From Umbilicaria muhlenbergii (lineage: Eukaryota > Ascomycota > Lecanoromycetes > Umbilicariales > Umbilicariaceae), in contig KK106983.1 in NCBI GenBank assembly GCA_000611775.1, positions 1,816,820-1,880,819 on the forward strand: a stretch of DNA of 64,000 nt, in the 5' to 3' direction. The notes under the pieces were generated by a model. It had not been told where the DNA came from. It did no database searches and saw nothing but the letters and a program-made list of their open reading frames with translations. Of this stretch, positions 13,506 to 25,430 are shown piece after piece. How positions within the stretch are numbered: the first letter of the stretch is position 1; every line of letters begins with the position of its first letter. Both the position numbers and the translations under genes were made by a program.

Positions 13506-15732
13506 GGGGGCCGGTCTTCGAGGGCACTTGGGCAACGCCTCTTTAAATGAGCGCTTCCATTGTGGACGTAGATGGGCGCTTGGGGGCAGCATTTGAAGAT
13601 GGACGATGGTATAAAGAGACATCACCGGCGAGTCATAATGTGTGTACGTGCTTCGTGGATGAGGGCGGGCGGTATACCGGCATCTCGCTCAAGTGAAGGC
13701 AACACGAAATTGTGGCCAATACCTGCCATCGCCCTTTGGCCCCTCTTTCTTGTAGGTAGCAGAACGAGTGACGCTTGACTTTCTGAACCACCTGGTCGTC
13801 AGTTCAAGCTTTGATGTGCGCCTACGACTCTTGCTGCCCGAGGTTAAGGTTGCGCCGTCAAAAGCCTGCGAGGTGCTCGGTTTATTCGCCCCTGCCGCTA
13901 AGGACCTCGGCGTCTTTGATCACCGCAAGGCTAATATTTTTGGTACTCGGTACTCTGCGTCGCAGTGAATTACATGGCTCTGCCGCCGCTTGACCCCTTC
14001 CATGGCCTTTCCAACACCACCGCAAGCTCCCCCTTGGAGCTTGCACCCGCGTAGCACGCCAACAGGGGCGCAATCCCTTTTTCGCGGTGCCCGACAATTG
14101 TGTGATGGATGCGCTGATTGAAGATGCATGCTTCCTATTCCACGCGCTGGCTGGGGAGTTCGTCACTGCTTCCACGTCATTGACTGATCCCGTCACTCAA
14201 TCGGGTAGTGAACTCTTGCCCATCGAAACGTAACTCAAATCATTGACGCTTCTGCTTAGGCACTCAACCATCGAATGTACATCCTCGGCAACCTTTAGGC
14301 TGCACTTTCTCCTCTTCATCCCATATCTCTACGGAGACGGTCACTAGGGACGTGTTAATGGCACTCGCCGACTCCTAGCAGCGCAATCATTCCACCTACA
14401 CTCTATACGTGCTCTAAGTCCAAGGGAGAGGCTCTTGGAAATACATCAGCACTTGGGGTTCAAAATTGGACGAACATCTCCGTCGACACTCTTTACATCA
14501 GATTTCCATCTTGGACTCCTTCAGAGGTCAAACAAGCCGTTGTCTACCTGTCGCTCCAGAATATAGCATCACGTCAGGGCAGTGACGAGCTGTCGCACTT
14601 GGCCAGAGTACGCCAAGGATACATGCATCACGAGATTGGTCCATGGCTACGGCCGATGAAAGCAGCAAGATTTAGGAGATCCGCTGAAGCCCTTAGCATG
14701 AAACCTCCCAGATGACACTACCATGATTGCGGTTAAGTTAGATTCTATCAACCTAGTTCAGTCATCAGTCTTGATCATTCCAGGGCACTTCCGTCTGCCT
14801 CAAGTCACCGTAAGGACTACGGTGCGGTATGTGATGATTGGGTTCCATAGCGCCACTGGTGGTAAGATGCTCATTGATTGTAAAATCTGAGCTCACTCAA
14901 TCTTGAGTTTTTGCACGGCCCTCAGCCTAGTGTGCTGGACAGAGGTTGAAACCCATCTGCTGTAGAAAATCATAATCCAAGGGGCATTTAAGAATCCGTC
15001 CGCCTTTGCCTGACTTATGGGGAAGATCTTCTTGTGCTTTTTGGAATAGTTCCGGAGCGCAGTCCTGGAAGGAAGGGGTTGGACTTTCCCCCCACTCTGG
15101 CGAGCGTCGACAAGATCAACAATAGTGACAGCAATTTTGATAGCGCCTGAGGATTAGAATGAGTCAATCGACAATGAAATGCGTATCTGCAGGATGGAGG
15201 ACGACATTTTGACAGATATGCACCAGTCTTCAGAAGGGGATTGAGGAACTCCAGCGAAAGGTAGAGGTCAAGGAATGGCCGCTCAAAAGTTTTTAAAAGG
15301 TACAATTTCAGGTTCCTCACGTTTTACTTGCGACGGAAGATAGATGAATATGGGCTTAGGCGGCGGAGGCTACACGTCACGCAGAAGAGGAATAAGAGAT
15401 AAAGGATGTTGCTTAGGAGGCTGGCATGTGCAGTAGTTTGCTCACATGAGCTGTACCAAAAGGGTTTTAACGGAGGCACCAGAAGAATAGGCTTGATATC
15501 GCCCTCAATCAGTTACCTCACTACTGCTTGTCGCTGGCGCACCAGTCTACGCCAGCTGTTACCCGTGCTATTATCAGGCCAACGCAGCAGGTGTGGCATG
15601 CCCCGACGCAGAAGCTGACTTTCCAGCAGTGCTTTATTGACGTGAGATGATCAAGGGGATATTGATTCACTTCATGTCTGGCTCTCCTCCCTACTTCTGC
15701 GCCACTGACCTTAAATAGCCTTAATTCAATTC
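13506..15732. other. 2.2-kb stretch without a recognisable gene
   Basis: Short open frames occur on both strands (for example 13768-13968 plus and 15015-15320 minus), but none shows a family motif or a good exon structure. The stretch may hold decayed host sequence like the alcohol dehydrogenase relic next to it. I can support no specific call. Confidence 0.4.
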
Positions 15733-16742
15733 TTATGTCCTATTCAATGAACCCTTCATCACGCTAGTACACCATTCAAAGGCTTGAGTAGATTCTTCAA
15801 CCGCTTGACAGAGATCTCTCATGGCTTCACCAATACCATTCACTGTTCGCTTCCCGATCCTGTCGAACATACAATCATCGTCAATATTGGAAGAACAAAT
15901 ACGGAAGCTCGTACTCAGAAACTCCCTAACGATATACAATTTATCTTTCATCCTAAATGCAAATGCTAGTTCCACCGCGGAGTCTAGCAGCTCGTCGGAT
16001 ACATCACGATGCGTAGCATAAGATTTGGCCATCTCAGACTCCCAATCCTTTTTCTGTTTCCAAGTTTCCAAACTGCTCAGGCCAGGAGCAATGGTGTCGA
16101 GGTTGCAGTTTCGCAGATATCCTACGGTGACGCATCCAACGATAGCCTGCTCCTCAACCTTCCCACGGATCAGGAACTCATTCCATGATTTATTTTTCAG
16201 GTAGTAATTGTCTTTTAACCCGCGTAGACAGTCCCGAAGCTCTGGAGCAGCGAATACATCTGAGCAAGCAGCTGTACAGATTACGAAGAGTTGCCCTTCT
16301 TCCCCATGTTCGATAAAAAGAATCTCGAGCGCCCTTAGCAGTGAAGAAGTGGTAGAGATCCAACCTGTTCGCATTCGTCCGTTTTTGTTTAGATGCGATA
16401 GTGTCTCCTGTTCTAAGTGCTTGCGAGAATAGGTGTACTGTGTTCCAGGCGTCCCAATCTCTTCAAAACTTGGGATCTCATCCAGGGCAAATTCCTTGTA
16501 TAATCCAGCCTTGAGACCTGTAGGGGAGTTGTCTCCACTTGAATTCGGGCCGGCTGCTCGAAAGACATATATGGGTTGTGATGGACGGGGATATTTTTGA
16601 GAGAGTAGGTCTCTAACTGGATAATATTAGATGTTTGCTGGAAACGCGAGTTGAGCTTCTTACAATCTTTGAGCCAGGTCGTCTGTAGAGACACCTGGTC
16701 AAAATCTTCTTCCAAACTGATTGAGCTATTTTCTTGTTCCAT
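15733..16742 (-). CDS. Unknown two-exon protein, DUF7587-like core
   Basis: Exon 1 is 16742-16664 and exon 2 is 16517-15733, joined across a 146-bp phase-1 intron (GTAAGA...TACAG), giving 287 residues. The ATG at 16742 starts an acidic leader (MEQENSSISLEEDFDQ). The core runs YTYSRKH, then RTGWISTTSSLLRALEI, then a long strand (QLFVICTAACS), and NEFLIRGKVEEQAIVGCVTV. This arrangement (a conserved Arg, a W-I-S-T-T segment, and an E-containing strand before a turn) resembles, from memory, a fungal domain of unknown function of the DUF7587 type. The remaining C-terminal 130 residues are helical, with many charged residues. The gene lies about 1 kb upstream of, and divergent from, the NACHT-ankyrin gene. 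Function is not known. Confidence 0.55.
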
Positions 16743-17265
16743 AGTTGTCTCTTAGTTTGAAACGAAGCGGCGAGACGTGAGATGTTGAAGAAAGCGAAGG
16801 AGAATAACTCCACTGACCACCAGATGAACAGATCACAAGGCGCTCACAAGGCTGAGGCTGAGCCGCGTGCCACGGGGTGGTCTTATGTACTCAGAGGTTA
16901 ACATGAAGCCTCAAAGGCCTCCGATTCTTTTTCTCAAAAGCAAAAACAATACGAATCTATCGAATAGGCCTGGTGAAGCACGCATATTGGGAAGGGGGCA
17001 AGGGCGGATTAAACAGAGGTCTGCACTACACCAGTTTTCATTACAGTGTGCCCCTGTGCCTCCTTTTCTTTCGCTTGCGTGCCTGAATATTGTCATACGT
17101 CCCGAGTGAGAGCCGCGGCGGTAAATCATCGGGAGAAAGAGCAGAAGGGCAAAGAAAGAAGGCGAATTCCGGGCGCCTCACTTCTGACCACCAAATTCCT
17201 ACAAGCCATCTCCCGGGTCGAAGTGGGCAGTCAGCAGCCACACTCGGCTATTTCTGAACGCTGCG

Positions 17266-17496
17266 ATGCAACAGCAGCTCAGAAGGCCAATGATTACCCT
17301 TGGTACCCGGACGCGCGTTACGCGAGCTGTGCCTTGGTCTAAGCCGAGTGGTCCAGGGTACGGCTCCGTTGTCCGTTGGGACCGAACTTACCCAGCCACT
17401 CCAGCTGAGCCAATCGAATTAATACCTGAATTCGTGAAGGGTCTACCTCCGCATATCAGCAAGATGTTTGTGAAGAAGGTGAAGGCGGAGGCCTAG
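17266..17496 (+). CDS. Small hypothetical protein
   Basis: An ATG-started frame of 76 residues, basic and Pro-rich, ending KMFVKKVKAEA. It has no recognisable family, signal peptide or membrane segment. It lies in the roughly 1-kb gap between the divergent DUF7587-like and NACHT genes. It may be a short gene, a fragment, or chance. Confidence 0.3.
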   Translation: MQQQLRRPMITLGTRTRVTRAVPWSKPSGPGYGSVVRWDRTYPATPAEPIELIPEFVKGLPPHISKMFVKKVKAEA

Positions 17497-17730
17497 GCTG
17501 TGCCCTGGCGATACCCTAGGATGGGGCGGAGCGCCGGCCTTCGAGGATTGACTATTACAAGGCTTCTGTCATGAAATCGAAGATAAAACCATTGTTGCGA
17601 ATCGTAGTTACCCACAAAGTCTGGTGGAAGTGGACAATCATACGCCCATACTTCAAACCCCGACTATCAGCATTACGGTGAGGCAGTGTTCGTTCTGCGT
17701 CCTCTCTTAGCCCTCGCGACACTCTAAACG

Positions 17731-20700
17731 ATGCCAGTAGACCCGATAGGCACTGCCATAGGCATTGCAGGGCTGCTGGCGGCGTTCAAAGGAGCCGTTG
17801 ATGGATACTTACTTCTCGAGAGTTTTTTCGCACAGGACAACGGCTTGAAGGATCTTGCGACTCGGTTTCACGTCGAGCGAAAGGAGTTGGAAGAGTGGCG
17901 CTATCAATTCAATCTTCAGGATGAGGATCCCCAAGCGTGCTTGTTGCATTATGAATCGGATGAAAACAAACATCTCATGTTCGAAATTCTGGATCGAATA
18001 AAAAAGTGTCTTACCGACGCGCAAAAGCTTCTGGATAACCACACTGAAAAGGATGATCCAAAGCCAAAGAGACCTTTCAGATTCCGGAGCTCCCGTGGGG
18101 AGAACGATAGGCAAAAGAATCGTATACGGTGGGCAATCACGAATAAGGCGAAGTTTGAGAACAGTCTCAGTGCGATTAAAGCACATCTCGACAATCTGGT
18201 CCGACGTTCGAGAGAAATCCGAATCCTGCAGCTGCAAAATTGGACACAAGTCGTGGAGTGGTTGACCCAGATTGACGAGAATTCGTATCACAAAAAAGCT
18301 CGACACCTGCGGCAAGAAGGCACAGGGCGGTGGCTTTTTGACCGAACTGAATTCAGCCAGTGGTTGTCCGGGCAAGCCAAAGACCTTTTGTGGGTAAACG
18401 CAATCCGTAAGTAAAGCCCTCGTCTTGTCTCTTACGTCCGTTCTCACTCGCGATTGGTAAGCTGGCGCCGGTAAGACGATCTTGGCGTAAGTGAACTCTT
18501 CCATTCTGTTAATGGCCTCCAAAGCTCTTCCTCGCTGATCAAAATTTGTAGCTCCACCGTAATCGACGAACTATGTCGTATCGAGAAGGCCAATCGCGTC
18601 GAGAAGGCCAATATGGGCCTAGCCTACTTTTATTGCGATTACAGGGACTCTGAAACGCAAAAGCTGTCACAAATCTTGGGAAGTTTAACTGCTCAGCTGT
18701 CTCGACAGAACCTAGCTTTTCGGGCTGCTGTCTGGAAATACTACGATGCATCACGGAAGACATACAATGCGGCCAGGTCTGTGGAACCCGAAACTCTTGT
18801 CGAAATCTTGACCCAAAATTGTGGCGCGTTCAGCCGAGTCTACCTAGTGCTGGATGCCATTGACGAGTGCTCCAATCGCTCCAGTCAAGGGAACCCCAGT
18901 CTCCGGAGCTCGCTGCTTGACTGCCTGAGCGAGATTCAGAAGAAAGCAAAAGGTAAATTCAGGGTTCTTATCACCAGTCGTCCCACAGTGGATATACAAA
19001 AGGCTTTTTCAAACACGCCAAGCATTCCTGTCCTGAGCGAGCTGAATTCAGCGGACATTAAGCTCTACGTACAAGAAGAACTAGAGAAGGCCATTCAAAA
19101 TGACCCTGAGTGGTTGGAAAATGAGGAGGATCCTCAAACCGTTAAACTCCTTATTGTCTCAAGACTCGTTGAGAAGGCAAATGGAATGTGAGTTACTCAG
19201 TCCGATAGTCGTATACCTCTTTGCTTACTCAACGATGTTGGCTAGGTTTCTCTTCGCAAAACTACAGCTTGACATACTGCTCAATTCCCATAGCAACGAC
19301 GACGTTAAAGCCGCTCTTCTTAGCCTACCGGAGGATCTGGACGAGACTTGGGTCCGGTTGTTGCAGGATGTCGATTCTGCACATTCAAATCCACGGAACC
19401 ATGAAAAGATCCGGAGAATCCTCCAATGGCTCGTGTCAGCAGCTCGGCCTCTGAAGATCGACGAAATCAAAGAAGCCATTGCCGTGGAAGAATGCCAAAT
19501 GCAAAGAAACCGGAATGCTGAGATCAAAGATACTCAGATTGTCGGTTTATGTGGCCCACTCGTTCGTGTTAATGAGGAAACTAATGAGCTTTCTTTAGCT
19601 CATTTCTCTCTCAAAGAGTTTCTAGTCTCCGGTAAACTTCTGGAAACCTCCGAGGTCAAAGCAAGGAGGTACCATATCACAACGTCAGAGGCGAACGCTT
19701 ATGTGGCAATGATATCACTGACCTACTTATCTTTTCGGGGACTCTTCCAACCTTGTCAGACGCTAAAAGAACTCGACCGCTTACGGCAAGAGAATAAATT
19801 CCTGGACTACGCGGCTTTGTATGCTGGAGTACACCTTGGACGTATAGAAGATGCAAACCCTACATTGATCAGCCTTCTGAACGGACTATTCATTTCGGAG
19901 ATTTCTCGACAAGAGCTGCTAGCCGATCAAGATGAAGCTGATACATCATTGTTGCAGGTGACTATTAGTGTCTTGTGTCCGCCGGTCGAGAACGAGTATG
20001 CATACGCTCGAAGCCAAGTTTCTGTCTCCATGTCTCGTGTCTGCTCCAAAAGCACTTTGCAGCTCTTCGCCGGACGAACACTTCAACGAATCGCGGACCG
20101 TCCAAACTGTAAGCCTTGGCTGCAGCTCTTTCGAATTCTGAGCGACGTAACAAGACAAGATCACCCGGCAAATATAACACCACTCTATTACGCTTCTCTG
20201 TTCGGGTGGAGTGCAGGCGTTGACAAAATTCTGCAACTTAATGAGAACCGAGCCACTACTAGTGATCTAAACCACGCTTTACGGGCAGCAGCTATCGGCA
20301 ATCATTGTGACATCATCAAGAAATTGCTGGAGGCAGGAGCCCAGATCAAAGCTCACTCTAACGGACTCGGGAGTGCCTTGCAGTCCGCAGCATTTTGTGG
20401 TCAAGTGGATGCAGTGCAGACGTTATTGACTCTTGGAGCAGATGCAGAAGAGCAGTGCGACTTCTTCAGACCAGGCGGAACTGTTGGCAGTGCTCTGCAA
20501 GGTGCCGCAGTCAAAGGGGACACCAAACTCGTTCGGATCTTGCTCGAAAACGGGGCAAACGTCAATAGCAATCGGGGCTGGCTCGGCACTCCGTTACAAG
20601 CTGTCATGGAAAGAGGAATGGAGGATATGGCAATGACTTTAATGGAGAGCCCCGGATTCGATGGCAGTATTACAGGGGGGTATTATGGGAGCGCGCTCCG

Positions 20701-22466
20701 CCTCGCTTGTCAAAATGGGGGCGAAATGATGACTACAACGTTGAGAGCAATGCTCGCTAGGGGAGCCCCTTCAAGTCAACGTGTTGGGCCGTATGGCAGT
20801 CTGCTCGAGATTGCTTCCCACTGGGGCTTCTACGACAAAGTCCAACTACTGCTAAATTACAAGGCAACGGTAGATAAGTCTCTTGGCCAGTTCGGAAACG
20901 CCATCCACGCTGCTTCGATGAACGGCGACAAACGCATAGTGAAGGCGCTTCTGGATCATGGAGCTGACCCAAATTGCCCGGGATACTGGCTCGGTGAAAA
21001 CTACGCTTCTGAGGCCATGCCTTTGCAACCAGAGTATGGGAAGACTTCGGTGTTGCGAGAAGGTGAAGGATTTTTGGCCTACGCTCACTCGGGATTCACC
21101 AAAGCATTTTTCGCACCCTTACTCAAAGCCGCCAAGCGAATTCGAACTGCTGAGCACAACAAGGTTTATTTACTTCTTGAGAATGAACCAACTCATCGGC
21201 ATGGACATCTGGGGCATCCCTTACAAGCGGCCGCGTTCAGAGGCCACACCCCAGTGCTGAGATTACTGATTGAAAGTGGGTCAGACATTGACGCAATAGG
21301 TGGCTTCTTTGGAACTGCGTTACAGGCTGCTGCCTCACAAGGCCACAGTGAAGCGGTCGCGGTACTCCTCGAAAACGGTGCCAAAACAGAAATGATCCCC
21401 GCGGGCCATTACGGAAGCGCCTTGGCCGCAGCTGTTGCATTGAACTTTGGCGGAATAGTTCGAGCTCTCTTGGAAAAAGGCGCCGATCCTATCGCCCAGG
21501 ATGAACACGGGTGGGATGCGAGAGCTTGGAGCAGGCTATACCATCGGGACATGGCAGATGTTCTGAATGATACTCAGGCACCTGTTAAATGCACTCCTCC
21601 TGGCGCCTGGAGCATGACCAACACGTCACCAAAGTTGGGAATTGACGATAGCGGACTTGCAGTGCACTTTCAAGGTATATTCATGAGTCTCCCAGGGTGC
21701 TAGAAAGAAGAGTACCACTACACTCAACGAAATACCTAATATCTCGCAGGAACAACCTCGTTGCCTACCCGGTTTGGACTACCGTTCGAGTTAGGCGCTG
21801 CTGTGATAGCAGACCACCCTATTTCGCCATACCAAGACTATTACTTCGAGGTAGAGGTCTTAAATGAAGGAGGCACACAGTATGTGATCAGTGCTCACTT
21901 ATTCTACGATTGTATTTGCTTTGTGACATCCGATTGACATTTCCAAACAGGGTCATCTGTGTCGGCTTCAGCGAGAAAGATGTTCCACTTTTCAATCTTC
22001 CGGGCCGCGCCGCTTCCTCCTGGGGCTACCGCGGTGATGACGGCGGTTGCTTTGCGAGTCGGAATGTTGAGGGTCCGCACCCGGAGCAGCCGGATCGACC
22101 GTGGCCTGCGGGGGCCTCCTGGGGATACCACGGGGACACTGGGCGCTGCTTCGCGGAAGACAAAGAGCTGGATCACCGGTGGCCGAAATTTACCAAGGGA
22201 GATACTGTCGGGTGTGGGATTGAGTGGGGAGAGGATAGGATGTTTTTTACGCTTAATGGTTTGAGGCTCGGTGAGTCAACCGTATAGCAGTCTATCAAAG
22301 CATGATTCGGCCAGGCTAATATATCTCGTCTACAGAGCCAAACGTACCCATCCCCCGACGGCGCTTATACCCAGCGCTGGGGATGGTGGCTCAGAATGCC
22401 TCGGTACATACTAATTTTGGGGAGGGGCTGTTTCTTTACTCATTCAGTAGGTGCAGTGTAAATTAA
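17731..22466 (+). CDS. HeLo-NACHT-ankyrin-SPRY receptor-like (STAND/NLR) protein
   Basis: Seven exons: 17731-18406, 18462-18486, 18552-19187, 19246-21674, 21750-21879, 21951-22270 and 22336-22466. All introns are GT-AG and the total closes exactly at 1448 residues. Residues 1-215 or so match the HeLo helical domain (start MPVDPIGTAIGIAGLLAAFKG), which in fungal relatives is a membrane-targeting cell-death effector. The NACHT P-loop PGAGKTILA falls at about 226-234, coded mostly by the 25-nt exon 2. The Walker B region reads VYLVLDAIDEC and the sensor region FRVLITSRPT. A winged-helix/linker part (about 446-750) carries GMFLFAKLQLDIL and LSLAHFSLKEFL. Ankyrin repeats span about 755-1220. The last four exons add a SPRY/B30.2 domain (GLPFELGAAVI, VGFSEK, WGYHGDTGRCF). 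By homology it senses a ligand and triggers a HeLo-dependent response. No lesion is seen. Confidence 0.92.
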
Positions 22467-22615
22467 GATTGATGAGTTTTTCTCCGGAAGAGCACAACTG
22501 GTAGAGATGGAAATATTGCGCTAGATTTGGCGCGCTTTTCATTAAGCGGCGTTAACTAATTGTAGTTTAACAACATACCTAGAATAGGTGACTGTTGTCG
22601 ACTTCAAGCCTCCCC

Positions 22616-23770
22616 TCAAACCTCCGGATACGCCATCCCGATCCGATTCCCCATCTTGTAATGCGTCCCCACCTGAGCGGTCAAACTCACATTGCTCCGC
22701 GCCTCAAACACCAAAATGATATCACTCCCCCCAAACTGGAAATAGCTCAACTCCTCTCCTTTCCTCAGCGTCGTCCCCTTCTCCACGCTCAGGATCACCG
22801 ACGACACCTGCGCCATCCCGATCGGCAGCACGGCCACCAGCCCGATCTTCGTATCCAGCACCACCAGGCCCCGCGCCTGCGCGAATTGGTACCCGGGGTT
22901 GTCGGGGGCGTCGAACCTGCGGTGCAGCTTCAGTCCCGTGTTGTCGTCGGTCGGGACGACTTCGAGATAGACCTGGCCGGGGATGACGCGCGCTTCGAGC
23001 ACGGTGCCCCCGACGGGGGCGTGTTGGCGATGGTAGTCGTTGGGGCCGAGGAAGGCGTGCATGAAGACGCCGTTGTTGAAGCGGTCTTTGTACGGGCTTC
23101 CGGCTAGTAACTCGCTGATCTTCCAGTGCAGGTTCTTGATCGTGACGCCGGAGTCGGCGCGGATCTCCCACTGGCCGCCGAAGGTCGAGTCGGCGGGACT
23201 GACGATGACGCTTTGGTCGGCGATGGCGGCGATGGGGCGGTAGCCGGGTTTGAAGTTGCGCGCGAACAGTTCGTTGAAGGTGCGCCAGCCCCCGCGTGGC
23301 TCGATGTAGTCGTCCATGTTGTAGTTGGGGGAATTTTTGAAGCTGGCGAGGGAGTCTTCAGTGATGGATTCGGGCGTGTCTAGGAATTTGCCCATCTCAA
23401 CTGCGTAGCGGACCAGCCAATCAGATAGCCAGGTCAGATCGTCGTCTTTGTCTTTGGGCTGGACAGGGGATTGAAGGTCTTTGACAGAGGGCTGGTCCAA
23501 GACGAAGTAGAATTTGCATAGATCGTTGTAGATGTCTTTGCCTTGCCAGTCCTCGGATGGTACCCAGCGGAGGAGGCTGTTGATGAAATGAAGGTAGTCT
23601 TCCAGCGTCCTGGTTGATTGCATTTCAGCGATGCCACTTTGGTGAGCGGTGCTGATTGCTTTGTTGAAGCGGTTGAGCCAGCCCTCGGAGTGGATCTTGG
23701 TTTGGAGCTCTGCGACAATGGGTTCATATTTGCTGGGCCCCTTGGGCTGAGCCGGAAGCGGTCCGTTCAT
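22616..23770 (-). CDS. PsiD/phosphatidylserine-decarboxylase-like pyruvoyl enzyme
   Basis: A single exon of 384 residues. The N-terminal part (about residues 15-140, with WLNRFNKAIS, INSLLRW and YNDLCKFYFVLDQ) resembles the PSDC domain found before fungal PsiD-type decarboxylases. The C-terminal part is a phosphatidylserine decarboxylase fold: FNELFARNFKPGYRPI, VSPADSTF, and the catalytic His region AFLGPNDYHRQHAPVGG. It ends with YFQFGGSDIILVFE, where self-cleavage at Gly-Ser would form the pyruvoyl group. Relatives decarboxylate phosphatidylserine or aromatic amino acids such as tryptophan. No membrane anchor is seen, which favours a soluble amino-acid decarboxylase, though the substrate cannot be read from the sequence. 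It converges on the NACHT gene with about 150 bp between their stop codons. Confidence 0.88.
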   Translation of the reverse strand: MNGPLPAQPKGPSKYEPIVAELQTKIHSEGWLNRFNKAISTAHQSGIAEMQSTRTLEDYLHFINSLLRWVPSEDWQGKDIYNDLCKFYFVLDQPSVKDLQSPVQPKDKDDDLTWLSDWLVRYAVEMGKFLDTPESITEDSLASFKNSPNYNMDDYIEPRGGWRTFNELFARNFKPGYRPIAAIADQSVIVSPADSTFGGQWEIRADSGVTIKNLHWKISELLAGSPYKDRFNNGVFMHAFLGPNDYHRQHAPVGGTVLEARVIPGQVYLEVVPTDDNTGLKLHRRFDAPDNPGYQFAQARGLVVLDTKIGLVAVLPIGMAQVSSVILSVEKGTTLRKGEELSYFQFGGSDIILVFEARSNVSLTAQVGTHYKMGNRIGMAYPEV

Positions 23771-25430
23771 GATTGAGGTGGCTACTGGTACCTTTGAACA
23801 ATTGTTTGGGAGTTGATATTTGTCTGGTCAATGCTTAATCAGCACAAGTGATGATCTCGAAAGTTCCTCGGTATCGATGCTGAAGATGGGAGAAACTGCA
23901 GCCATATTTATCACACGTTGCTCAAGGCTGAGGGTTACAGCTTATGAACCCCGCACACCCTACTTGTATACAGCTGACATCCATTGGCTTCAATGCCGCG
24001 TCACAGTATCATCGCCGTCAACGAAGCGAGAAGGCGTTGTGGCCAACAAGGTGAGCAGACAGGGACCGTTCATCGCAGATAACAAGCTCATCGCCTGCAG
24101 CTGACATTGCACGACACCATGGTGTTTGAGCTGATTGCCATGGCTGGCTGAAGCCATGATAACGAGCGGTCAAACGCCGTCCTCGATGGGAATTGCCCGA
24201 TGGTGAGCGCCCAAATGGCGAAGTCAAGTGTGCAAGTCTCTCAGCTGGGCTTGAAAGGTGCGAGATCGAAGGCGTTGTGGGCCACAAGGCGTGGAGGGAA
24301 GGATAAGGTATGTTCAGCTACCTTAGAAATAGAACAGCCACGGCGGAGCGACAGGAACGGCGTGGGGAAGGCAGCGGGCGCGCATTCAACGGTGGCAGGA
24401 ATCGTTGCGGGGCCGACGCCCTGGGGTAGCCCTTCTCAGCCGACGCCCGTGTCAGCCGACGCCCTTGTCAGCCCTCGACGAGGACGCCAGTGCAACTGGA
24501 GCCGAAGCGGGAGATGTGGTGGACAAGGTAATAATAATAATAATTATTTAAATACCTTATGAATTGTGTGTGCTACGAAGCGAAAAATCTAACCAAGTGC
24601 TCGTGGGAGCGTAATCGGAGCGAGTTCGTAAGCGAGCTCCTATTCTCGGAGCGGCTTCTGCTCCTCCGAGACGCTAGTACACATTCGTAAAGCAATAGAA
24701 ATCACAGACCCGAAGCGGAAGACACCTGAGCTCGCTGAGCCGCAGGCGGCGCGCTTGCGCCGGAAGAGGCAACGCACTGCCCCCCTCTCATGCGCCGACG
24801 ACCTCGTCGTGGCCATCATGGTCGTCTCCATCATGGCCATCTCCATCGTCGCCACCCCGACTGGATTCAAGCACGAGAATCGGCCGTGTCTCTCCCGGAG
24901 CATTGGGTCCCTCATCCTCGTGGCCATGCTGCCTTCAGACCAACCAAAGAGCTGCCAGTCCTTGCATCTACCGACAGTGCTTCTGCGCCAGCAAATCGAG
25001 CCACCGCAGCCTGTGGCCGAAGCGTGGTCGCTGCCGCTGTCTCTGTTTCAAATGCTGCTTGCCTTGCCCTCGTACTCCGCCGTCTCCATCTCCCGAACGC
25101 TCGATCCCGTCTTCCGTTTGTGATGCTGAGACATCCAAGTAGATAGGCTAAACACTTGAAACCTTCCCGACTGATACGCGAGTTCGCCATAGCAGCGGCT
25201 GTCGCGCGCAACCAACATGCGCGCCGCTGGCTCAAATTGTTGCGTAATGGAAGAGCAAGCAAGATGCAGCCGAATCTATTGCCGTGTTTTCGCCTATCTC
25301 TATGCTTTCAAAAATCCAAAGCACGTTGCTTGACGCTTTTCCTTTGTGCTCTCTCACCCTGTTGTACCGCGTTCCTGTCCCTAACCCTGTCCTCTCAGTG
25401 CTTTCCACTCACTTGTATACTTTCATCAAC
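23771..25430. other. 1.7-kb stretch without a recognisable gene; short repeats
   Basis: Two near-copies of GGCGTTGTGGSCMACAAGG lie at about 24033 and 24268. A short imperfect tandem of CAGCCGACGCCC follows at 24405-24475. An ATA-rich run (TAATAATAATAATAATT) at 24528-24547 separates these from a GC-rich part up to 25150 with long but unrecognised open frames on both strands. This could be a worn mobile-element end, but no coding motif supports that. The promoter of the secreted-protein gene presumably lies at 25200-25430. Confidence 0.4.

Noticed and set aside
17332-17400. tRNA-Leu/Ser-like word (AAGCCGAGTGGTCC)
   Set aside because: It resembles an A-box only; no anticodon arm or B-box follows, and the interval is an open reading frame.
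24520-24660. Solo LTR around the ATA-rich run
   Set aside because: No second copy, no TG...CA ends and no target duplication could be shown in the window.
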